From NCBI RefSeq assembly GCF_014201505.1, contig NZ_JACHEO010000006.1, positions 1 through 64,000 on the forward strand: a DNA stretch of 64,000 nt. Direction: 5' to 3'. A program made the translations under genes and the position numbers. Under the pieces are notes generated by a model. That model had not been told where the DNA came from. It searched no databases and saw only the letters and a program-made list of their open reading frames with translations. Below, in pieces: positions 34,851-44,954 of the stretch. Positions within the stretch are counted from its first letter, which is position 1, and every line of letters starts with the position of its first letter. The DNA comes from Desulfoprunum benzoelyticum. GTDB taxonomy: Bacteria; Desulfobacterota; Desulfobulbia; Desulfobulbales; Desulfocapsaceae.

Positions 34851-37229
34851 TTATAAAACCGCCGCGGCTTTCCTGGAAATTTCAATGTTCTGAGGGCGTT
34901 TGAAGAGATCTTCGCCCTCCTTCATGACGATCGCATGACGCAGGACCTCGTCCATGTGTTCAACCAGATCGATCGTCAATTTTTTCCGGATCTTGATCGG
35001 CACATCGTTGAGATCGCGCTCGTTGTCCTTCGGGATCAGCACATGGGTGATATTCCCGCGTTTGGCGGCCAGCAGTTTTTCGGTCAGCCCGCCGATCGGC
35101 AGCACCCTGCCCCTGAGCGTAATCTCACCGGTCATCGCCAGCTTGTGCCGGACCGGGGCCTTGACCAGCGCCGACACCAGGGTCGTGGCGATGGTGATGC
35201 CGGCCGACGGCCCATCCTTCGGGATCGCCCCCTCCGGGACGTGGATATGGATATCGAGTTTCTGATAGAAATCCGGCTCCAATCCCAGCAACCCGGCCCG
35301 CGAGCGCACGTAGCTGAGCGCCGCCTGGGCCGACTCCTGCATGACATCGCCGAGTTTGCCGGTGATGATGAGCTTGCCGGCCCCGGGCATCAGGGTCGTC
35401 TCGATCTGCAGCAGCTCGCCGCCGACCTCGGTCCAGGCGAGCCCGGTCGTCAAGCCGATCTCGTCCTGTTCCTCGGCCAGCCCGTATCGGTATTTCGGGG
35501 TGCCGAGATAGCCGAGCACGGCCTGGGCGTTGATCCGGTATTTCTTCGTCTTCAGGTTCTTCTTCAGGCGATCGCGCGCCACCTTGCGACAGAGACCTGC
35601 AATGCTTCGCTCGAGGTTCCGGACCCCGGCCTCACGGGTATAGCGACGGACGATCTCCAGGATCGCCCCGTCGGTCAGCTGGATGTCTCCGACCTTGAAA
35701 CCGTTTTCCTCCAGCTGTTTCGGGATCAGGAAGCCTTCGGCGATCTTCAGCTTTTCCTCTTCGGTATAGCCGTTGAGCTGGATGATCTCCATCCGGTCCT
35801 GGAGCGGCAGCGGGATGCCGTGCAGGTTGTTGGCGGTGGTGATGAAAAAGACCTCGGACAGATCGTAGTCGATGTCGAGATAGTGGTCGTTGAAGGCGAC
35901 GTTCTGCTCGGGATCGAGGACTTCGAGCAGGGCCGAGGACGGGTCGCCGCGGAAATCCATCGACATCTTGTCGACCTCGTCGAGACAGAAGACGGGATTG
36001 GCGACGTTGACCTTCTGCATCGACTGGATGATCTTGCCCGGCATCGCCCCGATATAGGTGCGGCGATGCCCCCGGATCTCGGCCTCGTCGCGCACCCCGC
36101 CCAGCGACAATCGGGCGAACTGCCGCCCCATCGCCCGGGCGATCGACCGGCAGATCGAGGTCTTGCCGACCCCGGGCGGACCGACCAGGCAGAGGATCGG
36201 CCCCTTGATCTTCTTGACCTGGGCCTGAACCGCCAGGTACTCGAGGATCCGCTCCTTCGGCTTGTCGAGGCCGTAATGATCCTCGTCGAGGATCTGCTCG
36301 GCCTTGTTGATGTCGATATGCGACTTGCTCTTCTTCTGCCAGGGGAGGTTGACGATGCAGTCGATATAGTTGCGCACGACCGTCGTCTCGGCCGACATCG
36401 GCGGCATGTTCTTCAGCTTTTTCAGTTCCTTGAGGGCCTTCTCCCGGGCCTGGAGCGGCATTTTTTTCTTGTTGATCAGCTCCTCCAGCTCGGCCAGTTC
36501 GTCGAGGCCGTTCTCGTTCTGCCCCATCTCGGTCTGGATCTCGCGCACCTTCTCGCCGAGATAGTAGTTGCGCTGGGTCTTGCCCATCCGCATCTTGACC
36601 TTGGCGTTGATCGCCTTCTCCAGTTCACCGAGCTCGATCTCGCGGTAGATGATCTCGAGGACCTTCTCGATCCGGGCGATCAGGGTTTCGCTCTCGAGGA
36701 TCTCCTGCTTCTCCTCGGCCCGCAGCGGCAAATGAGCGCAGATGACGTCGACCAGCTTCGACGAATCCTCGATGCTGTTGACCGACTTCACCACTTCCTT
36801 GGCGATTTTCTTGTTGGTATTGGCAAATTCGTCGAAAAACCGTCGCAGCTCCCGCTCGTAAGCCAGCAGCTCGCTGTTCTTTTCGACGACATCGGGGATC
36901 TCCTCGACCTCGGCCTGGAGGAAGCGGTCATGGGGGACGAAGGAGACGATCCGCGCCTTGGTCTTGCCTTCGACCAGCGCCTTGATCGTCCCGTCCGGCA
37001 GGCGCAGCAGCTGCATCACCGAGGCCAGGGTGCCGTAGGAGTAGATTTCCTTCTCGCTCGGTTCGTCGACCGTCGAATCCTTCTGAGCGACCAGCAGGAT
37101 CTCGGTCCGTTTTTCCATCGCATCCTCGAGGGCCTGGATGGAACGTTTCCGTCCCACGACCAGCGGCGCCACCATATGCGGGAAAATGACAATATCGCGA
37201 AGGGGCATGAGTGGATAAAGCTTTGTCAC
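34851..37229 (-). CDS. lon: ATP-dependent protease Lon
   Basis: 792 aa. N-terminal substrate domain (PLMPLRDIVIFPHMVAPLVVGR), AAA+ module with Walker A GPPGVGKT, and C-terminal Ser-Lys protease with the catalytic serine in PKDGPSAGITI. Cytoplasmic quality control. Last gene of tig-clpP-clpX-lon, an order common in proteobacteria. About 40 bp after clpX. Confidence 0.97.
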   Translation of the reverse strand: MTKLYPLMPLRDIVIFPHMVAPLVVGRKRSIQALEDAMEKRTEILLVAQKDSTVDEPSEKEIYSYGTLASVMQLLRLPDGTIKALVEGKTKARIVSFVPHDRFLQAEVEEIPDVVEKNSELLAYERELRRFFDEFANTNKKIAKEVVKSVNSIEDSSKLVDVICAHLPLRAEEKQEILESETLIARIEKVLEIIYREIELGELEKAINAKVKMRMGKTQRNYYLGEKVREIQTEMGQNENGLDELAELEELINKKKMPLQAREKALKELKKLKNMPPMSAETTVVRNYIDCIVNLPWQKKSKSHIDINKAEQILDEDHYGLDKPKERILEYLAVQAQVKKIKGPILCLVGPPGVGKTSICRSIARAMGRQFARLSLGGVRDEAEIRGHRRTYIGAMPGKIIQSMQKVNVANPVFCLDEVDKMSMDFRGDPSSALLEVLDPEQNVAFNDHYLDIDYDLSEVFFITTANNLHGIPLPLQDRMEIIQLNGYTEEEKLKIAEGFLIPKQLEENGFKVGDIQLTDGAILEIVRRYTREAGVRNLERSIAGLCRKVARDRLKKNLKTKKYRINAQAVLGYLGTPKYRYGLAEEQDEIGLTTGLAWTEVGGELLQIETTLMPGAGKLIITGKLGDVMQESAQAALSYVRSRAGLLGLEPDFYQKLDIHIHVPEGAIPKDGPSAGITIATTLVSALVKAPVRHKLAMTGEITLRGRVLPIGGLTEKLLAAKRGNITHVLIPKDNERDLNDVPIKIRKKLTIDLVEHMDEVLRHAIVMKEGEDLFKRPQNIEISRKAAAVL

Positions 37230-37272
37230 AAAATCTCCTTTTTTCCTGAATGCTCGTGTGGCAAAAGACCTC

Positions 37273-38532
37273 TCAGGCGGTCTTCAACTTTTCGTCCGGG
37301 CTGTAGAGAATAACCGGATAATCACCGTTGGTTATGACCTGTTCGCTGATAACGCACTCCTGGACATTGTTCTTCGAGGGCAGATCGTACATGACGTCGA
37401 GCATCGCCGTCTCCATGACCGACCGCAACCCGCGGGCCCCCGATTTGCGTTCCAGCGCCTTCCTGGCAATGGCCGACAGGGCCCCTTCGGTGAAGCGCAG
37501 CTTGATGCCCTCCAGTTCGAACAGCTTCTGGTACTGCTTGGTCAGCGCGTTCTTCGGTTCGCGGAGGATGCGGATCAGGTCCTCCTCGACGAGTTCCTCC
37601 ATCGTCGCGATGACCGGCAACCGTCCGACGAGTTCGGGGATCAGGCCGTACTTCAGCAGATCCTCGGGCCGGACCGTGGCCAGCAGCTGGCCGAGCTCCT
37701 TCTTCGGCTCGGCAACGACCTTGGCGCCGAAACCGATCGATTTCGTGCCCTGCCGCCGCTTGATGACATTCTCCAGCCCGACGAAGGCCCCGCCGCAGAT
37801 AAAGAGAATATTGGTGGTATCGATTTTCACCAGGTCCTGCTGCGGATGCTTGCGCCCACCCTTGGGGGGGATGGAGGCGACGGTCCCCTCGACGATCTTC
37901 AGCAGGGCCTGCTGCACCCCTTCGCCGGAGACATCGCGGGTCAGCGACGGACTGTCGGATTTGCGGGCGATCTTGTCGATTTCATCGATGTAGATGATGC
38001 CGCGCTGGGCCCTCTCGATATCGAAATCGGCGGCCTGGAGCAGGTTGACGAGGATATTCTCGACGTCTTCGCCGACATAGCCGGCCTCGGTCAGGGTCGT
38101 CGCATCGGCCATGCAGAACGGGACATTGAGGATGCGGGCCAGGGTCTGGGCCACCAGCGTCTTCCCCGAGCCGGTAGGGCCGATGAGGATGATGTTGGAT
38201 TTCTGCAGTTCGACCTGCTCGTTGTCCAGCGGGGCGTCGATCCGTTTGTAGTGGTTGTGGACGGCGACGGAGAGCACCTTTTTCGCGTATTCCTGGCCGA
38301 TGACGTAGGAATCGAGATGGGCCTTGATTTCCATCGGCTTCAGCGATGCCGGCAGCACTTCCTCTGCCTGGCCGTGCTCCCCACCCTCCTCGCGCACGAT
38401 CTCGTTGCACAGCTCGATGCACTCGTCGCATATGTACACATTCGGGCCGGCAATAAGCTTCTGCACTTCGCTCTGGTGCTTGCCGCAGAACGAGCAGCTG
38501 CATTCCGGCTCATTGTTCTTGTTGTCAGCCAT
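37273..38532 (-). CDS. clpX: ClpXP protease ATPase subunit ClpX
   Basis: 419 aa. Zinc-binding domain [11 protein letters not shown]...CDECIELC at the N-terminus, Walker A GPTGSGKT, and the pore-loop and arginine-finger regions in place. Recognises and unfolds substrates for ClpP. Standard length, one base from the clpP stop. Confidence 0.97.
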   Translation of the reverse strand: MADNKNNEPECSCSFCGKHQSEVQKLIAGPNVYICDECIELCNEIVREEGGEHGQAEEVLPASLKPMEIKAHLDSYVIGQEYAKKVLSVAVHNHYKRIDAPLDNEQVELQKSNIILIGPTGSGKTLVAQTLARILNVPFCMADATTLTEAGYVGEDVENILVNLLQAADFDIERAQRGIIYIDEIDKIARKSDSPSLTRDVSGEGVQQALLKIVEGTVASIPPKGGRKHPQQDLVKIDTTNILFICGGAFVGLENVIKRRQGTKSIGFGAKVVAEPKKELGQLLATVRPEDLLKYGLIPELVGRLPVIATMEELVEEDLIRILREPKNALTKQYQKLFELEGIKLRFTEGALSAIARKALERKSGARGLRSVMETAMLDVMYDLPSKNNVQECVISEQVITNGDYPVILYSPDEKLKTA

Positions 38533-38533
38533 A

Positions 38534-39136
38534 TTATTTTTCCTCAGCTACATCTTCACGTTTTACCAGTACCTTGTCAATAATCCCATAGGCCATGGCA
38601 TCCGCGGCGCTCATAAAGTTGTCGCGCTCGGTGTCGGCCTTGATCCGCTTCATCGTCTGGCCGGTGTGAGCGGCGAGTATCCGGTTCAGGTCCTCGCGCA
38701 TCCGCAGGATCTCACGGGCATGGATGTCGACATCGGTCGCCTGTCCCTGGAACCCGCCCATCGGCTGATGGATCATGATCCGGGAGTTGGGCAGGGAATA
38801 GCGTTTGCCGTGGCTGCCGGCAGCCAGCAGCAGGGCCCCCATCGACGCCGCCTGGCCCATGCACAGCGTGGCGATGTCGCACTTCACGTACTGCATGGTG
38901 TCGTAGATCGCCATCCCGGCCGTGACCGAACCGCCGGGGGAGTTGATGTAAAAGGTGATATCCTTGTCCGGGTCCTCGGCCTCGAGGAACAGGAGCTGGG
39001 CGATGACGACATTGGCGACGTCATCGTTGACCCCGGATCCGAGAAAGATGATCCGTTCCTTCAACAGCCGGGAGTAGATGTCATAGGCACGCTCTCCCCT
39101 GGGACTCTGTTCAACCACCATCGGTACTAGATTCAT
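38534..39136 (-). CDS. clpP: ClpP protease subunit
   Basis: 200 aa from [20 protein letters not shown], which follows AGGAGTG; an in-frame ATG at 39181 is less likely. Catalytic serine in [11 protein letters not shown], histidine in [11 protein letters not shown], and the aspartate further on. Forms the tetradecamer with ClpX. Confidence 0.97.
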   Translation of the reverse strand: MNLVPMVVEQSPRGERAYDIYSRLLKERIIFLGSGVNDDVANVVIAQLLFLEAEDPDKDITFYINSPGGSVTAGMAIYDTMQYVKCDIATLCMGQAASMGALLLAAGSHGKRYSLPNSRIMIHQPMGGFQGQATDVDIHAREILRMREDLNRILAAHTGQTMKRIKADTERDNFMSAADAMAYGIIDKVLVKREDVAEEK

Positions 39137-39264
39137 GGCAACACTCCTGAAACGGTACGACTGCAAGAGGCAGGGGCCCATTGCAGTCGTCCAGATTGAA
39201 ATTCACAGTGCGGCGCCCTTGAGCGTCCGCTTGTCTCTTTTGGCAATCCCTCTTGCCGGGATGA

Positions 39265-40575
39265 TCAGGCTTCCTGGGCAGGCGGCTCCGCCGGAGCGGC
39301 GACGATGACGGCCTGATCCCTGAGGAAGTGCAGGATCTTCTCGTTCAAGAGTTCATTCATAAAGGGAAGAAGATCGTCCCGACTCTGGAAGAACTCCTTG
39401 ACCTTCTCCACCGTCATGCTGTACTGGTCGCCGATCCGTTTGAATCCCCGCTCGAGATCCTCGTCATTGACTTTGATTCCCTCGACTTCGGCGATCTTCT
39501 TGAGGATGAAATCGCCCCGGACCCGCTTCGTCGCCATATCGAGATGCTGCTTGGCAAGATCCTCGCGGTTGAGACCGGCGACCTCGAGGCTGATGCCGTT
39601 CTTCATCAGGGTCTGCTCGGTCTGCTTGATCATCTGGTCGATCTCGAAGGCCACCAGACGGTTGGGGACCTCGAATTCATGGCCCTCGAGAATCTTCTGC
39701 ATGATCCTGTCGGTGAAGGCCCCTTCTGCGGCCTGCTCCTTCTCCCGGAGGCACCGCTCGCGGATCGAGTTCTTCAGGTCTTCCAAGGTACCAAAGGACT
39801 TGTTGACATCCTTGGCAAAATCGTCATCGAGCGGCGCCAGGACCCGTTCCTTGATATCCTTGACCTTGATCCTGAACTCCACTTCCTTGCCGGCCAGTAT
39901 CGGGTTGGCATGTTTTTCCGGGAAAGTGACGCTGTGCGTACCTTCCTCGTCCTTGCCCATGCCGACCAGCTTTTCCTCGAACTCCCTGCCCATGCGGCCC
40001 GAGCCGACATCGACCGAATAGTCTTCGTTCTTGACCTGCTTGATGGGATTGCCCTTGTGGAAACCCTGAAAATCGATGACGACGACATCGCCTTCGGCAA
40101 TCACCCGGTCATTGACGCTCTGCAGCACCGCCATATTCTTCTGCATGGCCTTGAGCTCAGTCTCGACTTCCTCCTCGGAGACCGTCACCGGCGGCTTCTC
40201 GACCTCGATACCCTTGTAATCGCCAAGCTCGAACTGGGGCTTGGTATCGACATTGGCCACATAGGTGAAGGCGCCATCGTCAGTGTAGGTGACGCTGGAG
40301 ATCTCCGGATGCACGACCGGGTCGACACCTTCCTTTTCGATGGCGTCGAAATACGTGTCCTGGACAAGCTTTTCCCCCACTTCGGCCTCGACCTGAGGTT
40401 TGTAGGTCTTCACGATGATCGTGCGTGGGACCTTGCCCTTCCTGAACCCTTTGATTTTAATGTCCTTCCGCAGCTTCTCATAGGCCTCGTCGAGCTTCGG
40501 CTGGACGATCTCTGCAGGCAGGGTGACAGTGATTTTCTTCGTCAAGGCGCTTATCTCTTCAACACGTACTTCCAT
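39265..40575 (-). CDS. tig: Trigger factor
   Basis: 436 aa chaperone and peptidyl-prolyl isomerase. The ribosome-binding signature GFRKGKVPRTI is at about residue 44, the FKBP-like domain spans about 155-245, and the rest is the helical cradle. Heads the tig-clpP-clpX-lon group. Confidence 0.97.
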   Translation of the reverse strand: MEVRVEEISALTKKITVTLPAEIVQPKLDEAYEKLRKDIKIKGFRKGKVPRTIIVKTYKPQVEAEVGEKLVQDTYFDAIEKEGVDPVVHPEISSVTYTDDGAFTYVANVDTKPQFELGDYKGIEVEKPPVTVSEEEVETELKAMQKNMAVLQSVNDRVIAEGDVVVIDFQGFHKGNPIKQVKNEDYSVDVGSGRMGREFEEKLVGMGKDEEGTHSVTFPEKHANPILAGKEVEFRIKVKDIKERVLAPLDDDFAKDVNKSFGTLEDLKNSIRERCLREKEQAAEGAFTDRIMQKILEGHEFEVPNRLVAFEIDQMIKQTEQTLMKNGISLEVAGLNREDLAKQHLDMATKRVRGDFILKKIAEVEGIKVNDEDLERGFKRIGDQYSMTVEKVKEFFQSRDDLLPFMNELLNEKILHFLRDQAVIVAAPAEPPAQEA

Positions 40576-40711
40576 GAAATTTCATCCTTTCAGTTTAGTT
40601 ATATTGTAGTGAAACCTGAAAAATATCGTTTTTACCGTCACGTAGCCGCCGGCGCCGCAGCTCTCGGCGCCAACCGCGGCAAATCCGGCGTTATCCGGAA
40701 TATCAATCACA

Positions 40712-40794
<83 letters not shown>

Positions 40795-41250
40795 GCGGGT
40801 ATTTTATCTCTGTTTTTATTACAATTCCCCAATTTCCAACGGAGAATTTCGATCATCTGCCGTGCTGTCGCGTCTGCCGATCCACCCGTGCGCTCCGGCT
40901 GTCGCCGCATGACGGAGACCGAACAGGACATGAAGCGAATTTTTCCCAGATTTCACGAGTAATTCACATCACCCACCCAGTCAAGGGCGGGACACACAGC
41001 CAGGGTATGGATTTCCGAATAGGTAAACTTGCAATAACTACCATCTCGACCACGCTCTTTCCAGTTCTTTTTCGATAATCCCGGGATCAATTCAGGAAAA
41101 AGTCAGTATTCATCGTTAAAAAGCGTTGCAATCTTCACAAAAAGAATAACAATGGCAGATGCTGTTGGCAATAACCCTGCCTTTTTTCGTTTTTTACCCA
41201 GCCTTTTCATTTTTTTTCTGAATTCTGCAGCCCATCGAGAGGATTTTCCC
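40795..41250 (+). other. Gap of 456 bp before the DsbA-like gene
   Basis: No gene found. Its only notable feature is the candidate -24/-12 promoter at 41166. Confidence 0.35.
41166..41181 (+). promoter_or_regulatory. Candidate sigma-54 promoter
   Basis: TGGCAATAACCCTGCC keeps GG and GC ten bases apart; the -12 part deviates (CTGC). The predicted start is near 41193, about 58 nt before the DsbA-like gene. Confidence 0.35.
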
Positions 41251-42120
41251 ATGCGATACTCCACGATTTTCCCGACAACTGTTCTTTCCCTGCTCCTCGC
41301 CGTCGGCCCCCAGGCTTCGGCGGCGACGTATACCGGCAAGGACGACAAGCTGGAATGGACCCAGCAGCAAAGCTGGGCCACTTCCGGCAAACCCCTGCAT
41401 CTGGTGCGCTCGCTCGACGGAAAATACACCTTCATTCTCAACGACCAGCAGCAGATCGTGGTCCATGACCAGTCCGGGGCGGTCCAGGGAAAGATAGCGG
41501 TCGCCAAGGGCGTGACGGCGTTCGATATCTCGCCCCAGGGAGAATTCCTCTATCTGATCGACCAGGATGCCGCCGCCTTCACCACCATCGCCCTCGATTT
41601 CGTCATCGCCATCGACACCGCCGGCTCCCCGGTCAAAGGCGATGCCGCGGCCCCGGTCAGCATTGTCCTGTTTACCGATTTCCAATGCCCGTACTGCATC
41701 AAGCTCAATCCGGTGCTCGACCAGATCTACGAAAAGAACAAGGGCAAGGTGAAAATCGTCTTCAAAAACATGCCGCTGCAGTTTCACCAGATGGCCGAAC
41801 CGGCAGCGATTGCCGCCCTGGCCGCGGGCGAACAGGGCAAGTTCTGGGAATTCCACGACAAACTTTTCACTGCGCCCCAACTCAGTCCCGACCTGCTCCC
41901 CAAGATCGCCCAGGACCTCGGCCTCGACATGGCCCGGTTCGAGAGCGATCGGAATTCGCCGATGCTGCGCCAGAAACTCGGCAAGGACATGTCCGACGCC
42001 CAGAAGGCCGGCGTCACCGGCACCCCCACCCTCTATATCAATGGCCGGAAGCTGAAACAGCGCTCGCCGGAAGGATTCCAGGCGATGATCGACGAAGAGC
42101 TGGCCAAGGCGGGCAAGTAA
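41251..42120 (+). CDS. Periplasmic DsbA/DsbG-like thiol oxidoreductase
   Basis: 289 aa from MRYSTIFPTTVLSLLLAVGP, a good signal peptide ending QASA. A domain of about 100 residues (WTQQQSWATSGKPLHLVRSL) precedes a thioredoxin fold with active site CPYC (FTDFQCPYCIKL) and cis-proline GTPTLYING. Likely isomerase or oxidase in the periplasm, where cytochrome and other exported cysteines need it. Eight bases before phoH, though phoH is cytoplasmic. Confidence 0.85.
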   Translation: MRYSTIFPTTVLSLLLAVGPQASAATYTGKDDKLEWTQQQSWATSGKPLHLVRSLDGKYTFILNDQQQIVVHDQSGAVQGKIAVAKGVTAFDISPQGEFLYLIDQDAAAFTTIALDFVIAIDTAGSPVKGDAAAPVSIVLFTDFQCPYCIKLNPVLDQIYEKNKGKVKIVFKNMPLQFHQMAEPAAIAALAAGEQGKFWEFHDKLFTAPQLSPDLLPKIAQDLGLDMARFESDRNSPMLRQKLGKDMSDAQKAGVTGTPTLYINGRKLKQRSPEGFQAMIDEELAKAGK

Positions 42121-42127
42121 CGAAACC

Positions 42128-43090
42128 ATGCCTCCACAGCAGATCAGCCAGGACCTGAACTTCCCCGACAACACCAGCGCCAGTGCGCTGTACGGCGACC
42201 TGAACCGGAACCTGCACATCGTCGAAGAGAGCGTCAACGTCAAGATCAACGTGCGCGGCAACGATGTGCAGGTCACCGGCTTTCGCCACGATGTCGAAAT
42301 CGCCGTCGAACTGCTGACCCAGCTCTACGACCTGATCGGCCGGGGCCACCCGGTCTTCAGTTCCGACTTCGCCTTCGGCCTCAAGATCCTCGGCGCCTCC
42401 TCGAAGGCACGGCTCGACAAGATCTTTCTCGACAAGGTCTACGTCACCACCCAGAACCGGATCATCTCGCCGAAGACTCCGAACCAGAAGATCTATATCG
42501 ACGCCATCCGCAGCAACGACATCGTCTTCGGCATCGGCCCGGCCGGCACCGGCAAGACCTACCTGGCGGTGGCGATGGCCGTTTCGGCGCTGGTCAGCGG
42601 CCAGGTCCGGTCGATCGTTCTGACCCGCCCGGCGGTCGAGGCCGGCGAGAAGCTCGGATTCCTGCCCGGCGACCTCGCCCAGAAGGTCAATCCCTACCTG
42701 CGGCCACTGTATGACGCCCTCCACGACATGCTCGGACCGGAGAAAAGCTTCGACATGATCGAGCAGGGGATCATCGAGGTCGCCCCGCTGGCCTTCATGC
42801 GCGGCCGGACCCTGAGCAACGCCTTCATCATCCTCGACGAGGCCCAGAATACCACGCGCGAGCAGATGAAGATGTTTCTTACCCGCATCGGATTCGATTC
42901 CCGCGCCGTCATCACCGGCGACAGCACCCAGGTCGACCTGCCGATCAAGAAAAACTCCGGCCTGCTCGAGGCCCGCCATATCCTCAAACAGGTCGAGGGG
43001 ATCGCCTTCTGCAGTTTTTCGAAGATCGACGTCGTCCGTCATCCGCTGGTGCAAAAGATCATCCAGGCCTATGAGACACTTGCAAACTGA
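42128..43090 (+). CDS. PhoH-like ATPase (YbeZ)
   Basis: 320 aa. Small N-terminal KH-like region, then ATPase with Walker A GPAGTGKTY and Walker B AFIILDEAQNTT. YbeZ and YbeY are neighbours in most bacteria and act together on ribosome maturation and RNA. Here the YbeY domain comes 90 bp later. Confidence 0.93.
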   Translation: MPPQQISQDLNFPDNTSASALYGDLNRNLHIVEESVNVKINVRGNDVQVTGFRHDVEIAVELLTQLYDLIGRGHPVFSSDFAFGLKILGASSKARLDKIFLDKVYVTTQNRIISPKTPNQKIYIDAIRSNDIVFGIGPAGTGKTYLAVAMAVSALVSGQVRSIVLTRPAVEAGEKLGFLPGDLAQKVNPYLRPLYDALHDMLGPEKSFDMIEQGIIEVAPLAFMRGRTLSNAFIILDEAQNTTREQMKMFLTRIGFDSRAVITGDSTQVDLPIKKNSGLLEARHILKQVEGIAFCSFSKIDVVRHPLVQKIIQAYETLAN

Positions 43091-43180
43091 GGCTGCGGCG
43101 GCAATGCCGCCGGATCCTGCCGCCGACCGATTCCTGACCGTCCCGGTGCCGATCCCACTCCCCCCAGCCATCGTTTCGCC

Positions 43181-44371
43181 GTGCCGGTAGCCCTGTCGAT
43201 CAACCATCCCCGCGCCGCGGTCCTTGTCAACCGGCGGCGGCTGCGGCGCCTGACGGAACAGCTCCTCCGGGAGTGCGACGCCGGCGGCTACACCGTCAGC
43301 CTGCACCTGGTCGCCGACGCCGAAATCCAGGAGCTGAACCGGCGCTACCGCCACAAGGACCAGCCGACCAACGTCCTGTCCTTCCCCTTTGCCGACGGCA
43401 TCGATCCCGCCCTGGCCGAACTGCCGGTCGCCGAACTCGGCGACATCGTCATTTCCCTTGACACCGCCGGTCGCGAGGCGAGAGAATTCGGCCAGAGCTT
43501 CGATCACCGCCTGCTCTGGCTCGTCACCCATGGCCTGCTGCACCTGCTCGGCTACGATCATGAACGGTCGCCGGCGGAAGAACAGCGGATGCAGGCGCGG
43601 GAAGAAGAATTGCTTGCCCGCCTTACCACCCACAGGAGAACCCCCATGCCTTCCCTTGCCATCAATGTCGACCATGTCGCCACGATCCGCCAGGCCCGCG
43701 GCACCATCGAACCCGATCCGGTCGCCGCCGCCGCAATCTGCGAACTCGCCGGCGCCTCCGGCATCGTCGTCCACCTGCGGGAAGACCGACGCCATATCCA
43801 GGACCGCGACGTCCTGCTGCTGCGCCAGACCGTCAAGACCCGGCTCAACCTCGAGATGGGCGCCAACCGGGAGATCATAAACTTCGCTCTCGACCTCAGG
43901 CCGGATCTGGTCACCCTGGTGCCGGAAAAGCGCCAGGAACTGACCACCGAGGGCGGGCTCAACGTCATCGCCCAGAAGCGCAAGCTGGCCCAGACGATCA
44001 AGAGCATGGCTTCCCGCGACATCCCGGTGTCGATCTTCATCGACCCCGATCCCGCCCAGATACAGGCCGCCAACGACATCGGCGCGACCTACGTCGAGAT
44101 CCACACCGGCCGCTACTGCGACGCCGCCACCGAACTGGCCCGCGACCAGGAGTTCCAGCTGGTGGCCGCCGCCGTCGAGGAGGCCTGCCGCATCGGCCTG
44201 CGGGTCAACGCCGGGCACGGCCTCGACTACCGCAACACCGCCCCGATCGCGGCGCTGGAGGGGATCGACGAGCTGTCGATCGGCCATGCCATCATCTCCC
44301 GCTCCGTCTACACCGGCCTGAACCACGCGGTGCGGGAGATGCTCACCATCATCCGCGAGGCCCGCTATTGA
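43181..44371 (+). CDS. YbeY endoribonuclease - PdxJ pyridoxine 5'-phosphate synthase fusion
   Basis: 396 aa. Residues 1-150 are YbeY: the zinc motif HGLLHLLGYDHE at 117-128 and RYRHKDQPTNVLSFPF before it. Residues 156-396 are a complete PdxJ (LAINVDHVATIRQARG; HLREDRRHIQDRDV; VNAGHGLDYRN; ELSIGHAIISRSVYTG). No stop separates them; the junction reads THRRTPMPSL. An AGGAGA sits before ATG 43646 (Met156), so PdxJ may also be made from an internal start. The GTG start follows phoH. The linker is only about six residues. Confidence 0.92.
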   Translation: MPVALSINHPRAAVLVNRRRLRRLTEQLLRECDAGGYTVSLHLVADAEIQELNRRYRHKDQPTNVLSFPFADGIDPALAELPVAELGDIVISLDTAGREAREFGQSFDHRLLWLVTHGLLHLLGYDHERSPAEEQRMQAREEELLARLTTHRRTPMPSLAINVDHVATIRQARGTIEPDPVAAAAICELAGASGIVVHLREDRRHIQDRDVLLLRQTVKTRLNLEMGANREIINFALDLRPDLVTLVPEKRQELTTEGGLNVIAQKRKLAQTIKSMASRDIPVSIFIDPDPAQIQAANDIGATYVEIHTGRYCDAATELARDQEFQLVAAAVEEACRIGLRVNAGHGLDYRNTAPIAALEGIDELSIGHAIISRSVYTGLNHAVREMLTIIREARY

Positions 44372-44522
44372 TCGATCGGTCTCGGCGGCAGAGCTGCCGA
44401 GCGTCTCGTCTGGATGCGATAACACCTTAAATTACAGTAGGATACTGGCCGGCTGCGGCTTCATTGGCGGCAATTTTGGCGATTGACACCGCAACAATCG
44501 ATATGGTATGAACACACATTCC

Positions 44523-44609
44523 GCCTGGGTGGTGGAACTGGTAGACACCCGGGACTTAAAATCCCGTTGCCGCAAGGCAGTGCGGGTTCGATTCCCGCCC
44601 CAGGCACCA
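44523..44609 (+). tRNA. tRNA-Leu (TAA)
   Basis: Acceptor GCCTGGG/CCCAGGC, anticodon loop ACTTAAAAT, long variable arm, T-arm GGTTCGATTCC and an encoded CCA. Confidence 0.95.
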
Positions 44610-44616
44610 GCAAGTC

Positions 44617-44651
44617 AGGAGGTCAAGGATTGTTCCTTGCCTCCTTTTCTT
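44617..44651 (+). terminator. Terminator after tRNA-Leu
   Basis: AGGAGGTCAAGGA pairs with TCCTTGCCTCCT (one bulge), followed by TTTTCTTTTTT. Confidence 0.85.
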
Positions 44652-44954
44652 TTTTCCGACCCGCGGATAAAACAGCACACGAGGTGCAGCCGACCGCCAG
44701 GATTGCCCCTGGCCGCCGTCGTCATGGAGGCCCTGTTCATCACCAGCAACCTCGTCGGTTACTACCGTTTCTATTTGAAAAGACTGTAATAGAAACACGA
44801 TCGCGGCCGCCCCGGCAAGCCGCGGAACGGTGTGCCGGGACCGAACCCGGGCTTGATCTTTGCGCCTTTCCCTCCTATCATGAACTGACAGTCCCGCCGC
44901 CCACCGCCCGTCCTTGGGGACTGCATTCCGATCACCTTCACCGTGGAGTACGTT
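44652..44954 (+). other. Gap of 303 bp before the aldo/keto reductase
   Basis: No gene supported; a 21-codon frame at 44725 has no ribosome binding site. Presumably contains the promoter of the following genes, which I could not identify. Confidence 0.3.

Noticed and set aside
34935-37313. Long open frame antisense to lon (792 codons)
   Set aside because: Compositional mirror of lon; the protein is repetitive in Asp/Leu/His/Arg with no family motif, while lon is complete on the other strand.
36000-40575. Unusual protease island
   Set aside because: tig-clpP-clpX-lon is the ordinary arrangement in many proteobacteria.
42038-44425. Long open frame antisense to phoH and ybeY-pdxJ
   Set aside because: No recognisable protein, and it crosses three well-defined genes.
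44725-44790. 21-codon hydrophobic ORF after tRNA-Leu
   Set aside because: No ribosome binding site or family, likely chance.
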